Source: UBA1205 sp045598105
Lineage (GTDB): Bacteria; Bacteroidota; Bacteroidia; Bacteroidales; WCHB1-69
NCBI GenBank assembly: GCA_045598105.1
Contig: JAZLLK010000063.1
Coordinates: forward strand, 1 to 50,935
Direction: 5' to 3'
Length of the DNA stretch: 50,935 nt
Position numbers and translations under genes: made by a program
The notes under the pieces: generated by a model
The model's database searches: none
Told to the model about the DNA's origin: nothing
What the model saw: only the letters and a program-made list of their open reading frames with translations
Shown: positions 43,506-50,935 of the stretch, in pieces
Position numbering within the stretch: the stretch's first letter is position 1
How the letters are laid out: each line of letters opens with the position of its first letter

Positions 43506-45110
43506 ATGGGAGCAACAAATTGCCCGGAGACCCCGAGGCAGAAGATGATAGGTATGATGTATCTGGTATATTTGGCTCTTTTGGCTTTGAATGTGTCAAA
43601 AGACATACTGGATGCATTTGTAACCGTAAACGATGCTATGGAGCAAACTACCGCCAACTTTAATTCCAAAGTTGACCAAAGTTATGCCATGTTTGATGCA
43701 CAAGAACAGAACTCTCCTGATAAAGTAAAACCTTTCAACGATAAAGCCAAACAGGTACGGAAGGTTTCAAAAGAGATGATTCAATATATTCAAGACGTTA
43801 GAGATGAAATGTTTGCCAAAGTAGAAGGCTGTACTAAAGAAGAAGCCTCTCACCTCACTTTGAAAGACCTTCAATCAAAAGACGATTACGAAAAACCGAC
43901 CAACTATTTATGTATCAACGAAAAAATGGCTTACAAAATGCAAGACAAAATTCGTGAATACAAAAAACAATTGATCAAAATAGTGAACGATACCAATTAT
44001 GTAGTACCTCAAGGATTGGAAGTAGACGCTACTTACGAAGACAACGATGGCAAAAAAGAAGATTGGGCATTTCACAATTTTAATCACATTGTATCTGCAG
44101 CCAGTTACACTTTACTTAACAAACTCATAGGGGAAGTAAAGAATATAGAATTTGAAACCGTAAGTTTCTTAAGTTCCGCTATAGATGCCGGTAGTTTCAA
44201 ATTTGATAACGTATCTGCTAAAGTTATCCCTAACAGCAAAATAGTTTTCTCAGGTGACGCATTTGAAGCCGACATTATAGTAGCTGCATTTGACTCCAGA
44301 GAAAATCCTACCGTATATTGGGGTCCGGGCCGTGATACCGCAACCGAAGCTGACGCTGCCAAACTCACTCAGGTAGAAGGTGAAGAAGGTGTAGTACACC
44401 TCAAAATACCTACCGGTGGTATAGGTGACCAAAAATTTGCCGGCTTAATTAAGATTATGTCCCCTGATGGTACTGAAAAATATTATCCTTTCCATGATTC
44501 TTACACTGTAACCAAGCCTTCGGCAGCCGTTGCTGCTGAAAAAATGAATGTATTTTACGCTAACATAGGTAACCCTGTATCAATAGCAGCTCCTGTTGCC
44601 CCTGAAAAATTGCGTATTAATTGGGGTGGTGCTTCAGCTACCAGCCAAGGTGGCGGTAAATACATAGTAAATGTACCCACTTCACTCTCCGGTAAAGAAA
44701 TTACCGTTACCGTATCAGCTGAAATAGGCGGTGGCAAAACCCAAAATATGGGTAGCACCAAATTCCGTGTAAAAACAGTTCCCGAACCCTCATTGTTCAT
44801 AGGAGGTAACATATCCGGCGGTAAACAGCCTAAAGACGCTATTTTGGCTAACCCTATGGTTACTGCTAAAATGTCTCCTGACTTTAACTTTGAGTTGAGA
44901 TGGTCTGTTTTATCCTACAAAGTTACCTTTGTAAAAGGTGGTGTTGAAGATGCTCCTATAACAGTATCAGGCGGTAGATTTACCGAACAGGTGATTTCAA
45001 AAATAAGAAGTGCTTCTTCCGGTACTATAGTGGAATTCACCGATATTAAAATTAAGAGTGAAGCCGGTAACAGAGCTATTCAAAGACCTCTTTCGGTACG
45101 TATAAAATAA
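43506..45110 (+). CDS. gldM: Type IX secretion motor protein GldM/PorM
   Basis: 534 residues. The N-terminus CPETPRQKMIGMMYLVYLAL with a single transmembrane helix (about 13-32) is diagnostic. The long periplasmic part begins with a helical domain (VSKEMIQYIQDVRDEMF), then four beta domains, including VYWGPGRDTATEADAAKL and the late FELRWSVLSYKVTFVKGG segment. GldM spans the periplasm as a shaft contacting the GldK/GldN ring and carries motor torque outward. The lengths of gldL and gldM are normal. 24 bases precede gldN. Confidence 0.97.
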   Translation: MGATNCPETPRQKMIGMMYLVYLALLALNVSKDILDAFVTVNDAMEQTTANFNSKVDQSYAMFDAQEQNSPDKVKPFNDKAKQVRKVSKEMIQYIQDVRDEMFAKVEGCTKEEASHLTLKDLQSKDDYEKPTNYLCINEKMAYKMQDKIREYKKQLIKIVNDTNYVVPQGLEVDATYEDNDGKKEDWAFHNFNHIVSAASYTLLNKLIGEVKNIEFETVSFLSSAIDAGSFKFDNVSAKVIPNSKIVFSGDAFEADIIVAAFDSRENPTVYWGPGRDTATEADAAKLTQVEGEEGVVHLKIPTGGIGDQKFAGLIKIMSPDGTEKYYPFHDSYTVTKPSAAVAAEKMNVFYANIGNPVSIAAPVAPEKLRINWGGASATSQGGGKYIVNVPTSLSGKEITVTVSAEIGGGKTQNMGSTKFRVKTVPEPSLFIGGNISGGKQPKDAILANPMVTAKMSPDFNFELRWSVLSYKVTFVKGGVEDAPITVSGGRFTEQVISKIRSASSGTIVEFTDIKIKSEAGNRAIQRPLSVRIK

Positions 45111-45134
45111 GACAAAACTTAAATATATAATATT

Positions 45135-46097
45135 ATGAAGAGAATAAGTTTAATAGTAACGTTGATGTGTGCCATGTCATGGACATTTGGACAAGTAATA
45201 GAAAACGAGTCGGAAAGCACACAAGAACAACAAACGACAGTAATGGAACCTGTTAGGGCTCCAATAGATGGTACTTACAAAAAAATAGAGTTGCCTCAAC
45301 GTACACCTATTGGACTCGTTGAAACCCGTTATGCCGACGTATTGTATTCCAAACTGATATGGCGGGTACTTGATCTTCGTGAAAAAATGAATCACCCTTT
45401 GTATTATCCTAAGGAAAAGAAAGGTAATTGGAAAAGTTTAATGGCTACCATATTGGATGCCATTGACAGCAATGAATCCAATGTAAAACCCCTCATGATA
45501 TACGAAGATGAATACCTTACCACTCCTATATCCGCTACTTCATTAATGGATAATATGGGTGAAAAAAAGGTTCAAACCTTGTATAATGAATGGGGTGAAG
45601 ATACCGGTCAAATAGAACTTTTTATCCCTTGGGGTCCCGCAGAAATATTCCGTTATAGAATAAAAGAACAATGGATAGTTGACAAACAGCGTTCCGTTAT
45701 GGATCAAAGAATTATCAACTTCTGCCCTATGTTCTGGTACGAATCATTAGCCGAAAGTTATAGCGAAGAAAATAACGATGCAGACGAAGGTGATGGTGAA
45801 GAATTGGCACCGGTAACGAATAGAAGATGGCGTAATTTCGGATATATATACTACAACGAAATACGAGACATATTCGCAGTAACCGAAGTGTTTAATCCCC
45901 AAAACAACGCCCAACGCCGTACCTATGATGATATATTCATTCAAAGACATTTTGCCAGCTTTATAGAAGGTGAAGAAAATGTTCATGACAACAGAAGAAT
46001 AAATGAATACATAGTAAATGGCTTGGACCAGGCTCTTGAATCGGAAAGAATAAAAGAAGAATTGAGAGTAAGAGAAGAAGACATGTGGGAATTCTAA
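45135..46097 (+). CDS. gldN: Type IX secretion protein GldN/PorN
   Basis: 320 residues. The signal peptide ends near WTFGQ (about 19-20). Family blocks are RYADVLYSKLIWRVLDLREK, HPLYYPKE, WILDK-like WIVDKQRSVMDQRIINFCP, and RTYDDIFIQRHFASFI. A short acidic insert (about 215-228: ENNDADEGDGEE) is typical of a variable loop. GldN binds GldK in the periplasmic ring. The gene closes the cluster at a strong terminator 24 bases after the stop. Confidence 0.95.
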   Translation: MKRISLIVTLMCAMSWTFGQVIENESESTQEQQTTVMEPVRAPIDGTYKKIELPQRTPIGLVETRYADVLYSKLIWRVLDLREKMNHPLYYPKEKKGNWKSLMATILDAIDSNESNVKPLMIYEDEYLTTPISATSLMDNMGEKKVQTLYNEWGEDTGQIELFIPWGPAEIFRYRIKEQWIVDKQRSVMDQRIINFCPMFWYESLAESYSEENNDADEGDGEELAPVTNRRWRNFGYIYYNEIRDIFAVTEVFNPQNNAQRRTYDDIFIQRHFASFIEGEENVHDNRRINEYIVNGLDQALESERIKEELRVREEDMWEF

Positions 46098-46120
46098 ATT
46101 TCATAATATTATTTCATATA

Positions 46121-46152
46121 AAAAAAGTCGGTACGTTGTACCGACTTTTTTT
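46121..46152 (+). terminator. Intrinsic terminator of the porP-gldKLMN operon
   Basis: A perfect stem AAAAAAGTCGGTAC / GTACCGACTTTTTT with loop GTT, followed by further T. It is symmetrical with A and T runs, so it can work in both directions. Confidence 0.93.
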
Positions 46153-46244
46153 ATATATACACTACCCTACACGCGTTCATATTTTCCCCATATTTTTGTT
46201 AGTAATTTTAATTATAACACTACCAAACATACACTAAAAACTGC

Positions 46245-46252
46245 TACCTTTG
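46245..46252 (+). promoter_or_regulatory. Promoter -7 element of the nuclease gene (TACCTTTG)
   Basis: Exact TAnnTTTG, 26 bases before the ATG at 46279. Confidence 0.6.
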
Positions 46253-46278
46253 TATATACTAATAATACATATTATAGC

Positions 46279-47121
46279 ATGCGTAAAAATATCATATTAT
46301 CCGCTTTAGGCGGCATATTATTATGTAGTTGTACCCACATATCCTCCCAACAAGCCATACAAATAGTATCAGATATACTATCGTTACAAGAAGACATATC
46401 AGCCTCTACTACAGTAGCCAATGAGCCCATACAGGTACAAAATCACCTGGAATACCCTCTCTACACCAAAAATGACAATATAATAGAACACATGGGTTAC
46501 ACCACATCGTATAATTCCCGCACACTGGTACCCAATTGGGTAGCGTATGCCCTTACCCGTGAAGAAGCCGAAGGCAGCTTAAAACGCACCGACGCCTTCA
46601 TGCCTGACCCGGATATAAAAGGGCCTCAAGCCACCATTAATGATTACAAAAATTCAGGCTACGACCGCGGACACATGGCACCTGCCGCCGATATGAAATG
46701 GCATGCACAAGCCATGCAGGAATGCTTTTATTTATCTAATATGTGCCCTCAAAACCATGAGTTGAATGCTCAGGCATGGGAAAAGGTAGAAAAAATGGCC
46801 CGACGTATTGCCAAACAATATGGAACCGTGTACATAGTATGTGGTCCCATATTCTACAGCGACAAATACGAAACCATAGGCAGCAACAAGGTAGCTGTAC
46901 CTGATGCCTTTTTTAAAGCTATGCTCATACCTTATAACGGCAGCTATTCATCTATAGGATTTATTATGCACAATGGTCCCTCCTATAACCCCATGAAAGA
47001 ATATGCCTGTACCGTAGATGAAATAGAAGAACTTACCGGCATGGACATGTTTTTCCAGTTGGATGATGAAGAAGAATGTGAAATAGAATCCACTATTACT
47101 TGGAAACATTGGGGTATATAA
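46279..47121 (+). CDS. DNA/RNA non-specific endonuclease, lipoprotein
   Basis: 280 residues. The lipobox is LLCSC with Cys 18. The NUC/NucA beta-beta-alpha-metal domain covers about 65-275: YTTSYNSRTLVPNWVAYAL, the catalytic DRGHMAPAADM (His the general base), FYLSNMCPQNHELNAQAWEK with the metal-binding Asn, and YIVCGPIFY. Members are secreted or periplasmic nucleases used for nutrient uptake or clearing extracellular DNA. It is likely tethered to the outer membrane. Transcription starts just after the gldN terminator. An IS3-family fragment begins 12 bases after its stop. Confidence 0.92.
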   Translation: MRKNIILSALGGILLCSCTHISSQQAIQIVSDILSLQEDISASTTVANEPIQVQNHLEYPLYTKNDNIIEHMGYTTSYNSRTLVPNWVAYALTREEAEGSLKRTDAFMPDPDIKGPQATINDYKNSGYDRGHMAPAADMKWHAQAMQECFYLSNMCPQNHELNAQAWEKVEKMARRIAKQYGTVYIVCGPIFYSDKYETIGSNKVAVPDAFFKAMLIPYNGSYSSIGFIMHNGPSYNPMKEYACTVDEIEELTGMDMFFQLDDEEECEIESTITWKHWGI

Positions 47122-47132
47122 AGTAGTTATAA

Positions 47133-47382
47133 TGGACCCCAAAATTCAGACCAATAGTATAAGGAAAAAAAGAGTACTTTTGCTTTGATAAAACCAAGAA
47201 TAATAAAAGATGACAGAGAGAAGAAAATTCAGTGCAAAATTTAAGGCAATGGTAGCCATGGAAGCTATAAAAGAGCAGCAAAGCATAGCCGAACCGGCCA
47301 AGAAGTACGAGGTACATCCAAGCAGGATATATCAGTGGAAACAGAAAACTGTTGAAAACATGGAAAAGTTGTTTGGTGGAAC
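47133..47382 (+). mobile_element. IS3-family 5' fragment
   Basis: A left end starting TGGACCCCAAAATTCAGACC (47133-47152), typical of IS3-type termini, and an internal TACTTTTG promoter at 47175 lead into the first ~57 codons of OrfA (RRKFSAKFKAMVAMEA, YEVHPSRIYQWKQK). The element breaks off at about 47382. OrfB and the right end are missing. The right boundary is approximate. Confidence 0.75.
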
Positions 47383-47533
47383 ATATATTTGGTTTATGAA
47401 ATGTATTATAAACAAGTTATTTGTTCTCACTATTGGGATAGCAAGGGCAAAATCGGCAATAGGAATGAACAATTTGATTTATAACATGTTCCGATACAAA
47501 CAAATAGTCCGTTTGAACCTTTTTCAACCATAA
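47210..47533 (+). pseudogene. Chimeric ORF: IS3 OrfA start fused to an IS5-family transposase end
   Basis: 107 codons in one open frame. Residues 1 to about 57 are the helix-turn-helix half of an IS3 OrfA. From about residue 62 (MKCIINKLFVLTIGIARAKS) to the end it matches the C-terminus of the IS5-family transposases at 16863 and 47786, ending NLIYNMFRYKQIVRLN. It carries no DDE triad and no complete OrfA. It is most likely a by-product of deletion or recombination between two insertion sequences. That the fusion is open may be chance. Confidence 0.8.
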
Positions 47534-47640
47534 GCATATAGGCGTAACATATTGACATATAATATAAAATAGAAAGAAGGAGGATTTGTATTAAAATTTT
47601 GTTTAACTTTGCAAATTGAAAAAAAACTTTTGTTGTGTTT
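47383..47640 (+). mobile_element. IS5-family 3' fragment
   Basis: It holds the transposase C-terminus and the following non-coding end, including AAATTTTGTTTAACTTTGCA at 47594-47613, repeated with two changes at 48923-48942 in the next copy. It is therefore a third, truncated member of the same family. A TAACTTTG promoter element (47604-47611) points outward. The limits are approximate. Confidence 0.6.
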
Positions 47641-47785
47641 TAGATAGTTCTAATGAAACCGTTGCTGTCAAAAACTACAATAAAAGGAAAAATAAGGACA
47701 CCTCTAATAATAGATAAAAAATTGGCAATCAAACAATAAGATATGAAATTCTTCGTTAAATAATTGTAATTCAAAAAGAAGAGCC

Positions 47786-48867
47786 ATGCAGAAATACAAA
47801 GCGACAGGACACCTGACATTGTTCGACGAGAGGAGCGGCAGCAGAGACTATCCAAGATAGGCAACCCGTTGGATAAGTTGTCGAAGGTGATTGATTTTGA
47901 GATGTTCCGTAACGAACTGGAGGATGCAGTCCTGAACAAGGAGAAAAAGAGCCGTGCCGGTGCGAAACCGTATGATGTAGTGATGATGTTCAAAATCATG
48001 GTGATACAGCGCTACTACAATCTCAGCGACGATCAGACAGAGTACCAGATAGAGGACAGGCAGTCTTTCCGCCGTTTCCTCGGTTTGTCAAGCGGGGACA
48101 AGGTTCCTGACGCGAAAACGATATGGCTGTTCCGCGAGAAGCTGGTGAAGAGCGGTGCATCCGAGGTTCTGTTTCAGAAATTCGTAGATTTTCTGAACAG
48201 CAAGAATCTGATATTCAATGAAGGCCGGATGGTAGACGCAAGTTTTGTGCTGGCACCGCACCAGCACAACAGACCAGAGGAGAACGAAAAGATCAAGAAA
48301 GGCGAAGGAGAAGATCTGTGGAAGGACAATCCCCACAAAAAGAGCCAGAAGGACACGGATGCCCGATGGACAAAGAAGGGCGGACAGAAATATTTCGGCT
48401 ACAAGAACCACGCAAAGGTCGATGCCAAGAGCAAGCTGATAATCAGTCAGGAAACGACATCTGCGGCACCGCACGACTCGCAGTTGCTGGACAACCTGCT
48501 GACAGAAAAGGACAGAGGTCAGGAACTGTTTGCCGACAGTGCATATGTGGGACAGGAGGAAACGCTGGAAAAGTACGAGGTGAAAGACCGGATATGCGAA
48601 AAGGGCTACAGAGACCATCCGCTGACAAAGGAGCAGATGAAAAACAACAGGCTGAAATCCAAGACACGCAGCCGCGTGGAACATGTGTTCGGTTTCATGG
48701 AATGTGTCATGAACAAACTGTTTGTCCGTACCATCGGATTAGCGAGAGCAGCGGCCATAACAGGAATGATCAACCTTGTTTATAACATGTGCCGTTACGA
48801 GCAGATAATGCGGTTAGGATTGCTACAGCCACAGAAAAGTCTGAAAAAACAATCTGTAACTCATTGA
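47786..48867 (+). pseudogene. IS5-family DDE transposase, frameshifted near the N-terminus
   Basis: The ATG at 47786 gives MQKYKATGHLTLFDE, the family start, but the frame hits TAG after 24 codons. The remaining protein continues in another frame with RQQRLSKIGNPLDKLSKVID. The shift lies between about 47825 and 47855. From there to 48867 the frame is intact, with a TTG at 47869 as possible restart. The triad is in place: MVDASFVLAP, FADSAYVGQE and RSRVEHVFGF. A restart product would lack about 30 N-terminal residues, so activity is doubtful but not excluded. Confidence 0.8.
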
Positions 48868-48932
48868 TATATATATATATAATAGTTGATATTAAAAGCA
48901 AAAAAATGACGTTATTGTATCGAAATTTTGTT

Positions 48933-48940
48933 TACTTTTG
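48933..48940 (+). promoter_or_regulatory. Outward promoter in the right end of IS copy 3 (TACTTTTG)
   Basis: Exact TAnnTTTG inside the right end, after the transposase and pointing towards the YhcG remnant whose ATG is about 125 bases on. It mirrors the element at 16742-16749 in copy 1. Confidence 0.5.
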
Positions 48941-49063
48941 CAAATTGAAATAAAAAAAATACCGTTGCGGTTTGGCGGTTTTAGTAACCTCGGCTGCCAA
49001 CTGCGACGAAACAGTAAAATAAATTAATATTAGAGGTTACCAATTGAAAATACGGATGTGGTT

Positions 49064-49696
49064 ATGGCAAACGACTTTGACATATTGGTGGGACGAATCG
49101 AGTCGGCAAATCAGGTTTTGCAGAACAATGCCCGTGTGGTCATCAACCGGCACGTTACCACCAAGGCCTGGCTTACGGGCTACTACATTGTGGAGTACGA
49201 ACAGCACGGGGCCGACCGGGCTAAGTACGGGGAAAGACTGCTGCAAAACCTTGCCGAACGATTGAAGGACACAAAGAGCTACAGTTATAGGAATTTGCGT
49301 TTGTACCGTCAGTTTTACTTGACATACAAATCGCTCAATTCGCAGGTCGCAGATTTCCTTTTATCACTGCCTTCAATCTGGCAGACACCGTCCGCCAAAT
49401 TAAAACTTATTGGAAATGAAGATGATGAAATTTGGCAATCACTGTCTGCCAATTCTCAGATTGAGAAATCCAATGATATGGTTTTTCGTGTTGAGGATTT
49501 GGCCTATTTCCGCCAAAACATCCAGCAACCCGACGACAACGCTCCGGTTGGCATTCTGATGTGCACCGAGGTGGGGCAAGAGATGGTGGAATACCTCGCT
49601 TCGGATATGGACGAAGAAATGTTTATTTCAAAGTATAAACTTGAGATTCCCGACAAGAACAAAATGATGGAATTTCTGCGCCGACAAAACCAATAA
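49064..49696 (+). pseudogene. YhcG/DUF1016 nuclease gene with internal deletion
   Basis: 210 residues from the ATG at 49064. Residues about 1-110 are the DUF1016 N-terminal domain: HVTTKAWLTGYYIVEYEQHG, AERLKDTKSYSYRNLRLYRQ and SLPSIWQTPS. From about 150 it jumps to the extreme C-terminus of the YhcG family: DDNAPVGILMCTEVGQEMVE and FISKYKLEIPDK. Intact members are roughly 340 residues, and the missing middle holds the PDDEXK nuclease core. No frameshift marks the joint, so a short protein can still be made, but it cannot be a nuclease. It begins just after IS copy 3 and lies 7 bases before rhuM. It may be a relic, or a reused N-terminal DNA-binding domain. Confidence 0.75.
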
Positions 49697-49703
49697 AAGA
49701 ATT

Positions 49704-50696
49704 ATGGACAAAGATATTGTAATATATCAATCGGAAGACGGTTTGACAAAGATTGAAGTGAAGTTTGAAAACGAAACCGTTTGGCTCACGCAGCAACAGA
49801 TGGCCGAACTCTTTCAAACTTCAAGAACTAATGTGGTGGAACATATCCAACATATTTATGAAGAAGGTGAACTGGAGCAAAGTTCAACCTGTCGGAATTT
49901 CCGACAAGTTCGTCAGGAAGGCACCCGTATGGTGGAACGTGATATGGTTGCCTATAATTTGGATATGATTATTTCTCTGGGATATAGAGTGAAATCTGTT
50001 ATTGCAACGCATTTCAGACGCTGGGCCACCGAAAGGTTGAAAGAATACCTTGTAAAAGGTTTCACAATGGATGACGAACGACTGAAGAACATCGGCGGCG
50101 GTGGTTACTGGAAAGAACTGGTGGACCGTATTCGCGACATTCGCTCTTCGGAAAAAGTCCTCTATCGGCAAGTGCTTGATTTATATGCTACCAGTGTGGA
50201 TTATAATCCCAATAGCAGTACTTCGGTAGAATTCTTCAAAATTGTACAAAACAAGTTGCATTATGCGGCTCACGGACATACGGCTGCTGAAGTTATATAC
50301 GAACGTGCCGATGCCCAAAAACCATTTATGGGATTGACCTCTTTTGCTGGCGAAATACCAACTAAAAAGGATATTGGAGTCGCCAAGAATTATTTGGATG
50401 AGAAAGAACTTAAAATACTGAATAATTTGGTTTCCGGTTATTTTGATTTTGCGGAAATTCAGGCGATGGAACATAAACCAATGTATATGAGTGACTACAT
50501 TCTCCAATTGGATAATATTCTTTCATCGGGGAATAGGAAGTTGTTGGCAGATTCTGGTTCCATTAGCCATCAGGAAGCATTGGAAAAAGCTGAAACCGAA
50601 TATCACAAATATCAGCAACAGACTCTATCGCCTGTTGAAAAAGCATATTTGGAAACCATTAAACAACTGGCTGAAAAAAGTTCGGGCAAAAAATAG
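49704..50696 (+). CDS. rhuM: RhuM family protein
   Basis: 330 residues, normal length. Hallmarks are the N-terminal IYQSEDGLTKIEVKFENETV, the helix-turn-helix-like LTQQQMAELFQTSRTNVVEH, YNLDMIISLGYRVKS, FRRWATERLKEYLVKGF, and a C-terminal domain with SSTSVEFFKIVQNKLHYAAHG and GLTSFAGEIPTKKDIGVAKN. The family was named in a Salmonella pathogenicity island but is widespread. In Bacteroidota it is often found inside type I restriction-modification loci. Its biochemical role is unknown. Here it follows the shortened YhcG gene with 7 bases between, with no hsd genes visible. Confidence 0.9.
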   Translation: MDKDIVIYQSEDGLTKIEVKFENETVWLTQQQMAELFQTSRTNVVEHIQHIYEEGELEQSSTCRNFRQVRQEGTRMVERDMVAYNLDMIISLGYRVKSVIATHFRRWATERLKEYLVKGFTMDDERLKNIGGGGYWKELVDRIRDIRSSEKVLYRQVLDLYATSVDYNPNSSTSVEFFKIVQNKLHYAAHGHTAAEVIYERADAQKPFMGLTSFAGEIPTKKDIGVAKNYLDEKELKILNNLVSGYFDFAEIQAMEHKPMYMSDYILQLDNILSSGNRKLLADSGSISHQEALEKAETEYHKYQQQTLSPVEKAYLETIKQLAEKSSGKK

Positions 50697-50701
50697 CCGT
50701 T

Positions 50702-50857
50702 ATGATCCTCCTCTTTGAAGAATACCAATATAAAAATGCCGATGACATTGCGCTGATTAAGCGGTGCGTGGATGAGGCCTATCTCACGGAAGGATACCTA
50801 AATTCAACAAATAAATGCAACTTTATCACGAACAGGAATAGGATTTTTATCAAGTAA
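50702..50857 (+). CDS. Short orphan ORF after rhuM
   Basis: 51 codons from ATG 50702, starting 5 bases after the rhuM stop. The first ~33 residues (MILLFEEYQYKNADDIALIK, then RCVDEAYLTEGYL) look like the start of a larger acidic cytosolic protein. The rest (NSTNKCNFITNRNRIFIK) looks like unrelated or frameshifted sequence. It is probably the 5' remnant of a gene that followed rhuM. No family is recognised. Confidence 0.4.
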   Translation: MILLFEEYQYKNADDIALIKRCVDEAYLTEGYLNSTNKCNFITNRNRIFIK

Positions 50858-50884
50858 GGGAAAGCAAACACTTTCCCTATACTT
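50852..50884. repeat. Inverted repeat after the rhuM locus
   Basis: AGGGAAAG / CTTTCCCT with loop CAAACA, extended by AAGTA / TACTT with one bulge. No T-run follows. It may be a weak terminator or an element end. Confidence 0.45.
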
Positions 50885-50900
50885 GAAAGGAAAAAATGAC

Positions 50901-50908
50901 TATTTTTG
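50901..50908 (+). promoter_or_regulatory. Promoter-like element at the window edge (TATTTTTG)
   Basis: Exact TAnnTTTG with a TTG 15 bases upstream, pointing to a gene beyond the window. Confidence 0.4.
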
Positions 50909-50935
50909 TGTGTGAAAAAAGTGCAAAAATATGAG

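Larger units (their letters stand above)
47696..49041 (+). mobile_element. IS5-family insertion sequence, copy 3
   Basis: The left end GGACACCTCTAATAATAGAT (47696-47715) and the right end, GGTAACCTCTAATATTAATT on the opposite strand at 49022-49041, match at 15 of 20 positions. Both share the GGTAACCTCTAA core of copy 1. The length of about 1.35 kb also agrees with copy 1. GC content and codon choice in the gene (CTG, AAG, GAC) are clearly higher than in the surrounding host genes. No target duplication is obvious. A further GTAACCTC at 48988-48995 could pair with the right terminal repeat. Confidence 0.75.

Noticed and set aside
48088..48684. 198-codon minus-strand open frame over the IS5-family transposase
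   Set aside because: It is antisense to a clear DDE transposase and has no recognisable motif.
1..50935. CRISPR array or tandem-repeat array
   Set aside because: No regularly spaced direct repeats were seen anywhere; the only long repeats are IS ends.

Overview
The window looks like chromosome from a member of the Bacteroidota, most likely order Bacteroidales. Four things point there: a contiguous porP-gldK-gldL-gldM-gldN cluster for the type IX secretion system plus a PorX-type response regulator; promoters of the TAnnTTTG type with almost no Shine-Dalgarno sequences; many short lipoproteins; and families typical of the phylum (DUF1599, BT_3928-like DoxX, PcrB-type prenylglyceryl phosphate synthase, YchF). 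No species can be named from this alone.

Layout. 1-6855: a TonB C-terminal-domain protein, typA, a large Ig-like lipoprotein and mutS2. 6860-9303: an AT-rich four-gene cassette with two small lipoproteins, an exported protein and a sigma-70-like protein. 9323-16614: a bidirectional terminator, then minus-strand genes: rpsA with a 5'-terminal hairpin, a serine hydrolase, a beta-barrel/lipoprotein pair ending in tandem terminators, and a BIG2-repeat lipoprotein. 16658-17989: a dead IS5-family copy. 18255-26182: tmRNA, then a tight plus-strand array dut, TPR protein, DUF721, gpmA, PPP phosphatase, glmM, pth and porX. 26193-29861: a minus-strand operon of murL-like, rmlD and a RecD-like helicase. 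30100-34344: tRNA-Arg, an unknown exported protein, pcrB, a Fur-like gene, an NFU protein and ychF. 34494-39739: CAP/OmpA-like protein, DUF1599, DoxX and nadE. 39961-46097: porP and gldKLMN, ending in a strong terminator, then a lipoprotein nuclease.

47133-50935 is accessory DNA: an IS3-family 5' fragment fused in frame to an IS5-family 3' fragment, a second near-complete IS5-family element with a frameshifted transposase, a YhcG/DUF1016 gene missing its middle, an intact rhuM gene and a short orphan ORF. This looks like debris of a defence or restriction locus opened by insertion sequences.

Working together: GldK/L/M/N with PorP form the type IX core and PorX is its likely regulator. glmM, murL and rmlD feed envelope precursors. 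tmRNA, pth, typA, rpsA and ychF serve translation. mutS2 and the RecD-like helicase act on DNA. The least explained parts are the AT-rich sigma/lipoprotein cassette, the rpsA leader hairpin, the G9 tract in the murL active-site loop, and the IS ends that carry outward promoters. Compositional remarks are by eye; nothing was computed.
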